From positions 1 through 39,434 of the forward strand of contig JAFGFO010000056.1 in NCBI GenBank assembly GCA_016931085.1: a stretch of DNA of 39,434 bases, in the 5' to 3' direction. Made by a program: the position numbers and the translations under genes. Positions 8,801-15,055 of this stretch are shown here, piece after piece (position 1 is the stretch's first letter; every line of letters starts with the position of its first letter). Below the pieces are notes generated by a model. That model saw nothing but the letters and a program-made list of their open reading frames with translations. It did no database searches and had not been told where the DNA came from. This DNA is from Thermoflexales bacterium. Its GTDB lineage: Bacteria > Chloroflexota > Anaerolineae > Fen-1058.

Positions 8801-10082
8801 CCAGGTTGGGGCTCCACAACTCGCCGTTGACCCACTTGCCCCAGGTGACAAACTCCAGGCGGTAATCTTCGACCTCGCCGTCGGGCGCTTCTCCCGCCGG
8901 CGACAGGCTGGCGGCGCTGCTGAAGCGGAAGCGGGCGAAGGTGGCGCCCGCCGCCCCAGACGGCACGGGCACGTTGAGGGTGTTGACGCCGGTGACCAGG
9001 AGTGTGCCGCTAAAGACTTGCTCGCCGGCATCCGACCAATCAGTGTCGGCGTTAAAATCGATCCAGGCGTTAAGATAACCCGGCGCCGAGGCCGTCACCT
9101 CGAGGACGGCCGGCTGGCCCGGCATCAACAGCGGCAAGACCACGCCGTCCTCGTCGTCAATCCCCCTCGGGGGATTGAGGTCATCACCATCAGCCTGGTC
9201 AGTCGGCTGCCCGTCCGCCTCGGCGTCGACGCTCGCGCCCAGGTAGAGGCCGGGCGAGATCAGGTGGCGAGCGCCGTCGCTGCTCAAGCGCGTCGGATAG
9301 CCGGCCGCCACGGATCGCTCTGGGGCGTCGCCAAAGTCGTAATCCGGCGACGTCAGCTCGAAGGCCATGTCCCACGCGGCGCCCGTCACATCCATGACCT
9401 GCTCACCGGCCACGTACTCGCTGCCCACGGTGGGCGTGAGTGGATCGGAAATCTTGATCGCCGCGTCATTCCCGAATGGCACGCTATAGCGTGGCCGCGT
9501 CGTCCAGCCCCACGGATACGGCGTCTCGATCAAGCCGCTGTAAACGGCCGCGATGCTGAGCCAGTACGTCGTGTTGCTCCCTGGCTGGTAAAACCACTCG
9601 GCCTGGGGGAGCTGCAAATCGTACTTGAAGCAGGCTTCCGGTGGGTTAGCATAGCTGGGTTCATAGTCGCAGCCCGCCAACGTCTCGTTGGCCTTTTCCC
9701 GCTCCACCCTCCACTCGCGAATCAGTCTACCTGGGTGGCTAAAATCCTGCTGGCCGGCCGGCGCGTCCGTCCAAATCGCGATGTGGAAGGCGTCCGGCGC
9801 AGCGGGCGGCGGCTGGCTGCCCGTCCAGCCCTTGTACGATCCCCACCAATGGATGTCAGAGACCGGCTGGCCGCCCTGGCACACCCAGTCATCGGCCACG
9901 ATGGCCGGCCCCTGCTGGTAAGCGGACGCTTCGTCCCAGCCATAAAAGCACTCGGTCTGAAAATTTCCTCCCGGCACCGGCGGCTGCGACCACTTGAGGC
10001 TATAAGCGTAAGCTGCGGTGGCCACCAGTCCGACCGCCGCCGCCAACAAAACCGATAGGATCACTCTTGTACACGACTTCAT
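5835..10082 (-). CDS. Secreted multi-domain surface protein with GEVED module, triplicated repeat and C-terminal anchor (1415 aa)
   Basis: The ATG at 10082 has a near-ideal Shine-Dalgarno sequence (AAGGAGG) and opens a signal peptide (residues 1-26, ending AYA). Residues ~30-245 resemble the secreted domain typified by the HWWGSYKGW motif. Residues ~247-411 are a GEVED-type module (DYDFGDAPE... IDDEDGV... DGEVEDYRLEF), probably beta-sandwich and calcium-rich by its Asp content. Residues ~414-660, 661-906 and 907-1148 are three copies of a ~245-residue unit: KxVNG.L, TSDTI.I, VVTLTK.FRVEPCTW, then a DUF11-like half (AFTLVYSN.GG.EN, IWDGI.NH.GE..DEV). Residues ~1150-1380 form a module shared with the M14 peptidase of this cluster. 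The protein ends with PTAVTLKSLA, a TM helix and RRTWRAR, a membrane anchor or sorting tail. The likely role is adhesion or cell-surface structure; the ligand is unknown. Confidence 0.8.
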   Translation of the reverse strand: MKSCTRVILSVLLAAAVGLVATAAYAYSLKWSQPPVPGGNFQTECFYGWDEASAYQQGPAIVADDWVCQGGQPVSDIHWWGSYKGWTGSQPPPAAPDAFHIAIWTDAPAGQQDFSHPGRLIREWRVEREKANETLAGCDYEPSYANPPEACFKYDLQLPQAEWFYQPGSNTTYWLSIAAVYSGLIETPYPWGWTTRPRYSVPFGNDAAIKISDPLTPTVGSEYVAGEQVMDVTGAAWDMAFELTSPDYDFGDAPERSVAAGYPTRLSSDGARHLISPGLYLGASVDAEADGQPTDQADGDDLNPPRGIDDEDGVVLPLLMPGQPAVLEVTASAPGYLNAWIDFNADTDWSDAGEQVFSGTLLVTGVNTLNVPVPSGAAGATFARFRFSSAASLSPAGEAPDGEVEDYRLEFVTWGKWVNGELWSPNLVVTAETSDTITIVDVITYPQPFQLTENWRPGRLVPLTYTLDPPDGGTVTVYLENSTMVWDVPFTPTQVMTLTKQFRVEPCTWDETTLRETLGPAPQPGIPGTQEIRDVIIVKRQPELGIDSVYAPDVYAGLPAAFTLVYSNAGGYENNVVITNTFPRLAPFESSDPLPTAQDPNGLWANWSVGNLPGGEGSSIDVTVTVASGLQPSTTIEIWDGIFNHAGELMDEVTSTFHVRSPWDKLVNGEPLNDGAAYTVQTSDTITIADVFQPASSFTLTERWTPGELDLITYTIEPAPIGTVTIKIGADEAVLVWGVPVIPTQVVTLTKLFRVEPCTWRSTTLYESLGGPVGAAPDTRDVTFFKEQPILGIDSLYSPPVRPGQLAAFTLVYSNSGGLENAVWITNTFPAAAPFVESQPKPDSQDDAGAWAAWYFDSMPKGAQGSIQVTVAITTGLLPSPAIHIWDGIHNHLGQVMDEVTTTFYLSPWAKWINGQLWKPDLVVTAQTSDTIMIVDSFDPSAGTVYLVETWEADKLALLDWKLEGENAGVVISDAGYLRWEASPQEVVTLTKFFHVEPCTWTQTIINETSGPPTGQGELRSVTIAKLAPDLHIAAEYAPEVYAGQQTVFTLTYSNMGGYENGVVITQTFSPRQALFVSSVPEPDALNQDGGWARWKLGDLATNDWGSIVVTVSIDAGLRTSTTVRIWDGIYNHAGELADEVDIPLHVKNIYTSASSGNWHDPSTWGVAGVPTTTSDVTITAGTRVTVAGPASCNRLFIAPGAGLIISNPFSLTVEDELFNHGWLRMGRINSSPVPTITRGAAAVLQQPTTFAIQNADGSQVKYHGLVITPTAGSMGLITVTIKGNQACDGVSGTVLRCYDITPETPLPATVAFYYRSDEAGGNASPIAWHWNAGEGRWDGLSSTRGGGGDAMWVQATGVTQYSPFTLDDGIPTAVTLKSLATAQMALLVVLLAGLIVLGLAGLVASWGRRTWRAR

Positions 10083-10205
10083 GAGATTCCTCCTTGAATC
10101 TAAAACCCTTAATCACGCATGACACGAACTGACTCCGAAGCGGATGGCACGAATCCGTCCAATCACATGGCTTGCGGCCTCCTTTCTCTCGTAATCCCTA
10201 CAAAT

Positions 10206-12674
10206 TTAGTCGCGCGAGGGGGCAAAAAGGTTCAAAAACGGCCCCAGAAGAGCTTGTTTACCACAAAGTACAAAGTGCACCAAGGATATGTCCTTTAGTG
10301 TCCCTAGTGACGAGATAAAGGCAATTGCCTGACTCGCTACCTTGACTGCAGGCGGCCTGGGCGCAAGGGCCGTCAGCGTGACGGCGGACGGTGTAAAGGC
10401 CCAGCTATAGTCCTCGACCTCGCCGCCGGCAGGCGACTCAGCCCCCAGCGGCGCCCGCGACGCGGGTTCGCCGGTGTACAGGCGGAAACGCGCCGCAAGC
10501 TGAGTACCAGCCGTGTAGGCCAACGGCACGCTCAGGCTGATGACGTTCGAGCCAGCCTGGACGCCATGGGCGATCGCCTCCTCTTGGGGGCCGGCAAAGT
10601 CGCCGTCGCCGTTCCAATCGAACCAGCCAACCAGATAACCATCCCCACCCTCGACCGTCACCGACAAGCTGACGACACGGCCGGCCAGCCAGGGACCTTG
10701 CTCGCGCGCGACGCCGTCGTCGTCATCGTCGTCGTCGCCCGCGCCAAAGTGACCGCCGGCCGTCCAGGCGCTGCCCAGCCGCACCGCCCCATCGCCGCTG
10801 TGCCAGGCCACGCCGTAGCTGCCGGGCAGGTCGCCGTAATCGGCCACCACCGGCATCACCGCCTCGGTGCGAAAGGCCGAGATCGCCGACCAGCCGCCCA
10901 TCCCGCACACATTTTCCGCCCGCACGCGCCAATAGTAGATCGCGCCAGCGTCCAGAGCGGAGGTGGGGGTAAAGCTCGTGCCGGCGTGAACGGTCGCTGA
11001 GATAAGCGAGCTGGCAAAGGCCGGGTCGGCGGCGATCTCGACTCGGTAGCCCTCCGCCTGCGCCAGGGGTGCCCAAGTCAGCGTGGGCGTCAGGGGCAGG
11101 CCGCTTGCCCCATCGGCAGGGATACCCAGGGCCGGAACGCCGGGGGCAGCCAGAAAGCCAAAACTCGCGATGCGGGTCCGCCACGCGCCGCCGGCCGGGA
11201 TATACTCGTTCGTGTACCAAAAAGTGCAATCGTCGGCCGGGTCCACGCTCATGGCGCTATAGTCGCCCCAGCGGTTCGATGCCTGCGAGCCAGTGCCAGC
11301 CACCACGTTGTACTCACCCCACGGCAAAGTCCCCAAGGTGTCGGTGGCCAGCCGCCCGGCGTAGCGAATGGACGGGTAGACGCTCGAAGAAGACACGCTG
11401 TAGCCCAGTGCGATGTTGCCGGCCGCGTCCATGGCGATGCCGCCGATCCAGCGATTGGCCGCGTCGGGGGCGTAGGTGCCTTCCTGGTGCAGGCCCCAGT
11501 CGCCGGAGCCGGCCTTGCGCAGCTCGAACCAGCGGATGCCGCCGCGGTCGGCGCCCACATCGACGGTGAAATTTCCCAGCAGGGTCTCGTAGGCGCCAAA
11601 GTTGCGGTACTGCAGCCGCCACATGACCACCTCCGCGATCGGGTCAAGCAGAGAGCCACCCGGCTGAGGGAAACAATACATATTGTTCAAGCCACACAAG
11701 GTAGAATCGAATTCCGCCACCTCGATATCGAGTGCCTTGGCGAAGGACGAGTTGGCGGGCGTGTCGAAATCCACGCGAAACTCCCACACCTCCAGGAAAT
11801 CGCGCGAGGGGTCGTTGGCTCCCGGATTGTGCACCTCGTCGTCGCGGTGGCGCAGAAAATAATTGGGGGAGCCGGCCGGGGGTGGCGTCGCGCCGTCCAG
11901 GTCGCCGGGTATGAGCGCCTGGAAGTCAAAGCCGGCCAGCTCGGGCGCCCAGAAACGCTGAAAAGTGGCGCCCGAATCGCCAGCGAGCATCTTGGCCCGG
12001 TCCAACGCGTAAACAGCCGGGACGGATTCGTTGGTCGACACGTAGTAGGCGTCGGGCCACACGGCGTACTTGGGATAATCGGGAGTCTCCGGCGTGGAGA
12101 AATCGTACACGTACCACCCGCTGATGACCGGGTCAGAGTCCCTGGATATGTACACGCACAAGTGATTCCCAGTGCTGGCAAACTCGCTCAACAACCAACG
12201 GTCGGCCAACTGGTCATATAGCGGGATAGGATCACCCCTGCCTATCGTACATGGATCACCCGCGCTGCCGCCGTTGGCCTCCCACAGCGATGCGAGCGTA
12301 AAAGGCCCGGCCAGGCGCACGCCCTGCTTGTCATAGATAGACACCTGGGTCCCGTTGCCGTTGACCAGTTGGATATAATGGTTGGGGCCAACGTCGCCAA
12401 CCGTGTCAGGCGGGATGCGGTCAGTGCGCACCATGCCCTCAAAGTTGAGAGAGGGCGTCGAAAAAGAGGCGGAGACAGCTTGGGATATGGGTGAGAAATC
12501 GCGCCCGGCGGGCGCTTCTACAGCAGGATCGCGACTGATCGGATCGGCGCTGCGAGATACGTGGTCCCCGGCTGCCACCTGTGCCGCTCCCACAGCCAGC
12601 AGTACAACCCCAACAGTCAGCAATCCCCAACGCAGGCGCAATCTCCCCTCCCCCAAAAACGTGCGCCCCGTCAA
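10206..12674 (-). CDS. Secreted surface protein with propeller-like, FnIII-like and GEVED modules (822 aa); C-terminal anchor apparently lost
   Basis: No ATG is available: the frame opens at TTG 12674, but TTG at 12641 (codon 12) directly follows GGGGAGGGGAGA and may be the true start. A signal segment follows (LLTVGVVLLAVGAAQVAAG). Residues ~75-505 are a large domain with propeller-like features (PPDTVGDVGPNHYIQLVN, DRWLLSEF, RWGDYSAMSVDP); ~510-602 an FnIII-like domain (TPTLTWAPL...GYRVEI...YYWRVRAEN); ~611-760 a GEVED-type module with an Asp run (residues 647-653) and GGEVEDYSW. Then comes SAVTLTALAPR, the same tail motif that precedes the membrane anchor in sister proteins, but the last ~40 residues are not a TM segment and appear to be encoded by intergenic repeat-like DNA. 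It is probably released or mislocalised if so. The role is likely extracellular; substrate unknown. Confidence 0.72.
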   Translation of the reverse strand: MTGRTFLGEGRLRLRWGLLTVGVVLLAVGAAQVAAGDHVSRSADPISRDPAVEAPAGRDFSPISQAVSASFSTPSLNFEGMVRTDRIPPDTVGDVGPNHYIQLVNGNGTQVSIYDKQGVRLAGPFTLASLWEANGGSAGDPCTIGRGDPIPLYDQLADRWLLSEFASTGNHLCVYISRDSDPVISGWYVYDFSTPETPDYPKYAVWPDAYYVSTNESVPAVYALDRAKMLAGDSGATFQRFWAPELAGFDFQALIPGDLDGATPPPAGSPNYFLRHRDDEVHNPGANDPSRDFLEVWEFRVDFDTPANSSFAKALDIEVAEFDSTLCGLNNMYCFPQPGGSLLDPIAEVVMWRLQYRNFGAYETLLGNFTVDVGADRGGIRWFELRKAGSGDWGLHQEGTYAPDAANRWIGGIAMDAAGNIALGYSVSSSSVYPSIRYAGRLATDTLGTLPWGEYNVVAGTGSQASNRWGDYSAMSVDPADDCTFWYTNEYIPAGGAWRTRIASFGFLAAPGVPALGIPADGASGLPLTPTLTWAPLAQAEGYRVEIAADPAFASSLISATVHAGTSFTPTSALDAGAIYYWRVRAENVCGMGGWSAISAFRTEAVMPVVADYGDLPGSYGVAWHSGDGAVRLGSAWTAGGHFGAGDDDDDDDGVAREQGPWLAGRVVSLSVTVEGGDGYLVGWFDWNGDGDFAGPQEEAIAHGVQAGSNVISLSVPLAYTAGTQLAARFRLYTGEPASRAPLGAESPAGGEVEDYSWAFTPSAVTLTALAPRPPAVKVASQAIAFISSLGTLKDISLVHFVLCGKQALLGPFLNLFAPSRD
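10207..10235 (-). promoter_or_regulatory. ECF sigma-type promoter upstream of the 1415-aa surface protein gene
   Basis: Read on the minus strand: TTGAACC (10235-10229), a 16-nt spacer (TTTTTGCCCCCTCGCG) and CGACTA (10212-10207). The same pair of boxes with the same spacing occurs at 13496-13468. A GAAC-type -35 and a CG.CTA-type -10 fit ECF sigma factor promoters. Transcription would start about 115 nt before the ATG at 10082. The -10 box overlaps the TAA stop of the preceding 822-aa gene. Confidence 0.55.
10255..10318. repeat. Repeat-like sequence encoding the aberrant 3' end of the 822-aa gene
   Basis: On the minus strand this stretch reads CACTAGGGACACTAAAGGAC, then CTTTGTACTTTGTGGT and similar words. 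That word structure (CTTTGT.CTTTGTG) resembles intergenic repeats seen in GC-rich environmental bacteria and is unlike the GC-rich coding DNA around it. It replaces the position where the membrane anchor would be encoded. That it is a repeat is an inference from composition; no second copy occurs in this window. Confidence 0.35.
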
Positions 12675-12703
12675 AGCGGGGCGCGCGGTTCAGTCAACTA
12701 TCG

Positions 12704-13423
12704 TCATCCAACGCCAAGGCGGCGGCTGGGCCAACCCTGCTGCACGATGAGCGTCATGCCATAGCCCGCAAGCAAACTAGCGAGCAAGATCGCCAGGTAG
12801 AGCGGCAAGACGCTGATGGCGTTCACCGGCCTCGCCTGGCTCAACGCCGGCTGTCCCTGCAAGCCCACCCCTTCTACACGATAGACATAGCTCTGGCCGG
12901 GCACCAGGCGTGTGTCCACATAGGTATAGCTACGCATGCCCGAGCGGGCCGGCACTTCCACCAGCAAGCCAAAATCGGCCTTGCCCAGTTGGGCGCCGGC
13001 CGGCGCGCGATAGACCCGGAAGGCCACCACGGCGGCATCCTCTGTCAGCAGCGACCACTGCAAGCCGATGCCCGGCTGGATGGTGACCACCAACAAAACC
13101 AACACTGCCAGCGCCATGGCGGCTCCCCAGGCCCAGGCCAGGCGTTGGCGCAGCACAAAGCGGCGGGTAGTGCTTGTCGCTCGCACGCGTGCCAGCAGTC
13201 GCTGCTTGACAGCCGGCGAAGGCGCTTGCTGCGGCTGGGCCTCTACCGCCAGGCGCACTTGCCCCCAGGCGTCAAGCTGCGCCTGCGCCTGGGGATTGTC
13301 AAGTAGCCAGTCTTCCACTGCCCGCCGCTCGTCAGCCGAGAGCGTGCCATTGAGGTACCAGGGCAGAAGAATCTTTGGATTTTTGATTCTGGATTTTGGA
13401 TTTTGATATCGTGCTTGCATCAT
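12704..13423 (-). CDS. Anti-sigma-factor-like membrane protein (239 aa)
   Basis: Residues ~18-60 (LLPWYLNGTLSADERRAVEDWL...AQLDAW) match the N-terminal fold of anti-sigma factors, but the zinc-binding His/Cys residues of ZAS-type members are absent. A TM helix follows (WGAAMALAVLVLLVVTI). The extracytoplasmic part resembles an FnIII-like strand set (VVAFRVYRAPAG..., GQSYVYRVEGV), and there is a second TM helix near the C-terminus (PLYLAILLASLLAGYGMTLIV). By family logic it would sequester an ECF sigma factor at the membrane and release it on an envelope signal. It has its own ECF-type promoter, which fits autoregulation, but no sigma gene is adjacent. It sits 29 nt upstream of the 822-aa gene, probably in one transcript. 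Start: two tandem ATGs; residues 5-17 (RYQNPKSRIKNPK) are repeat-derived. Confidence 0.6.
   Translation of the reverse strand: MMQARYQNPKSRIKNPKILLPWYLNGTLSADERRAVEDWLLDNPQAQAQLDAWGQVRLAVEAQPQQAPSPAVKQRLLARVRATSTTRRFVLRQRLAWAWGAAMALAVLVLLVVTIQPGIGLQWSLLTEDAAVVAFRVYRAPAGAQLGKADFGLLVEVPARSGMRSYTYVDTRLVPGQSYVYRVEGVGLQGQPALSQARPVNAISVLPLYLAILLASLLAGYGMTLIVQQGWPSRRLGVG
13374..13408. repeat. AAAATCC-type short tandem repeat inside the anti-sigma-like reading frame
   Basis: A degenerate tandem of GGATTTTGGATTTT(G) on the plus strand (CAAAATCC units on the minus strand), translated as QNPKSRIKNPKI near the N-terminus of the anti-sigma-like protein. It is AT-rich against a GC-rich surrounding and looks like an intergenic repeat captured at the gene start. 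Confidence 0.5.
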
Positions 13424-13467
13424 TCACAACCTTAAACGCGCAGCCTGAAACGTGTAACACTATTAAT

Positions 13468-13496
13468 TAGTCGCACGAGAGTGCATTTTGGTTCAA
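13468..13496 (-). promoter_or_regulatory. ECF sigma-type promoter upstream of the anti-sigma-like gene
   Basis: Read on the minus strand: TTGAACC (13496-13490), a 16-nt spacer (AAAATGCACTCTCGTG) and CGACTA (13473-13468) followed by ATTAATAG. Boxes and spacing match the copy at 10235-10207. The -35 box overlaps the TGA stop of the M28 peptidase gene. The start codon of the anti-sigma-like gene lies about 45 nt downstream. Confidence 0.58.
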
Positions 13497-15055
13497 TTTT
13501 TGCTACAAATCCGCCTACGAACGCACACCACACCCCAAACAAGGACCATGCCCAGGCCGGCAAGCCCAGCGGCGAGATCCCCCCTGGCTGCAAAAGTGCG
13601 CAGCGCGACGCTCACCGGCTGAGGGTCTTGAGGATAAGCCAGGTGAGCCACAGTACCAACGCTGGCCTTGACCATGGCGGTAAAATAGGCCATGTCGAGA
13701 TAGACGAGCCTATCGTTGGCGGTGTGGTAATACTCATTGAAATCACCGGGATGTTCCTCGATGGCCAGGATGGCCGGGTAGCCCCTGGCCCAAAACGGCG
13801 AGTGATCGCTGGCGGAAATGCCGTCCGGGTCGATGATAGGCGTCAGGCTGCCGCTCAAGCCATAGGCGCTCACAACCTGGGTGAACACACCCGCGATCGC
13901 CAGGTCAGCCGGGTAGCCGGGATTGCTCGTCAGGCGCGTGTGCAGCTCCATCACCGGGCCACCCAGGGCATCCCAGGCGATCATGTCCATATTGTACACG
14001 GCCACGACGTTCTCGCCGGCCGCGTAGACTGCGTCGGCATAGGCCGTGCTGCCCAGCAGTCCCTGCTCTTCGCCGGTGAACAACACAAAACGCAACGTGC
14101 GCTCGAACAGGTAGTGGCTAAAGATCTCGGCTGCCGTCAAAACGGCCACCGAGCCGCTGGCGTTGTCGTCCGCCCCAGGTGCCCGGCCGGAAGGCGGCAG
14201 ATCGTCGATGTGGGCGACGACGAGGACGATTTCATCGGGCCGCAGCGTGCCGGTGAGCACGCCGGCGACGTTCCGGTTCGAGTATCCGTTCAGGCTCCAG
14301 TTGTGATAGCTCACGTCCAACCCCAAGGCCTGCAGTTGTTCGTAAGCGTATTGAGTAGCCTTTTGGAGAGGCTCGCCAGAGCTGGTGTGGCGCGTGGTGA
14401 AGGTGTACAGCTCGCCACCGACCAGTGCTGGCCACTCGCCGCTCAAGCGGGCGGTGGCGCTGTAGAGCGCGCTCTGCTGCACCTGGTCAATCATGCTGGC
14501 GACGAGCGGGTCGGGCCACGTTTCGGTTCCAGACGGGGCCGCTGCGCTATCAGGAGACGTGCGCCAGACGAGCGGCGTGTCGCCCAGGCGATGGAGCTCA
14601 AATCCCAGCTCGGCCAGCGCTTCGGCCTGAGCCGGCGTGGCGCGGACGACGAGCTGCCGCCCGTCGTCGTGCAGCACGTCCACGAGCCGTGCGGCCTGCC
14701 CCTGCGCCCCCGGCCGGCGCTCCGGCACGCTATTGCTTAATAGCGCAATATAGTAAGCCAGCCCATCTTGCCCCGGCTGACGCTCCGCAGTTGACCAGTA
14801 AGTATCCAGGCGTTGGTAAGCCGAGTTGCTCTGTTCCAACTGCGACGGCGCGGCCACCACCAGGGCGTATTCTTGCCCGCCGGCGGCCTGCAAATGCGCG
14901 TACACCGGCAGTCCCAAGGCGTCCGGTGGGCCAGCCAGGTCCACAACGGCCAGCACGGGCGGCTCGGCCTCTTGGGCCGCTGCACCAAGGCTGAGAGCGA
15001 GCGCCGCCAACACACCAACAATCGTCGTACAGACCAGCCACTTGTGTTTCATCAT
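13493..15055 (-). CDS. Secreted M28-family zinc aminopeptidase with C-terminal anchor (520 aa)
   Basis: It hydrolyses N-terminal residues from peptides outside the cell, by family assignment. Start ATGATG at 15055 with GGGGAGGG just upstream; the first A is shared with the TGA of the M14 gene (TGATG), indicating translational coupling. It has a signal peptide (MMKHKWLVCTTIVGVLAALALS). The M28 core contains the expected metal and catalytic residues: VVAHIDD (His), PGADDNASGS (bridging Asp), FTGEEQGLLGS (Glu-Glu pair), YNMDMIAWD (Asp) and EYYHTANDRL (His). The long N-terminal part (~170 residues) is probably a propeptide or inhibitor-like region. The tail PVSVALRTFAA, TM helix and VRRRICSKN is the same type of C-terminal anchor as in the M14 peptidase and the 1415-aa protein. 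With M14 it forms a two-protease operon probably serving extracellular protein use. Confidence 0.87.
   Translation of the reverse strand: MMKHKWLVCTTIVGVLAALALSLGAAAQEAEPPVLAVVDLAGPPDALGLPVYAHLQAAGGQEYALVVAAPSQLEQSNSAYQRLDTYWSTAERQPGQDGLAYYIALLSNSVPERRPGAQGQAARLVDVLHDDGRQLVVRATPAQAEALAELGFELHRLGDTPLVWRTSPDSAAAPSGTETWPDPLVASMIDQVQQSALYSATARLSGEWPALVGGELYTFTTRHTSSGEPLQKATQYAYEQLQALGLDVSYHNWSLNGYSNRNVAGVLTGTLRPDEIVLVVAHIDDLPPSGRAPGADDNASGSVAVLTAAEIFSHYLFERTLRFVLFTGEEQGLLGSTAYADAVYAAGENVVAVYNMDMIAWDALGGPVMELHTRLTSNPGYPADLAIAGVFTQVVSAYGLSGSLTPIIDPDGISASDHSPFWARGYPAILAIEEHPGDFNEYYHTANDRLVYLDMAYFTAMVKASVGTVAHLAYPQDPQPVSVALRTFAARGDLAAGLAGLGMVLVWGVVCVRRRICSKN

Noticed and set aside
7668..10058. A 796-codon open frame on the plus strand opposite the 1415-aa surface protein
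   Set aside because: Arg/Gly/His-rich translation without recognisable domains; a shadow of a GC-rich gene whose codon use avoids stops on the other strand. The minus-strand gene has a signal peptide, ribosome site and domains.
10719..10742. GTC/ATC trinucleotide run as a microsatellite of interest
   Set aside because: It simply encodes the Asp run of the GEVED-type module, a common feature of such calcium-rich domains.
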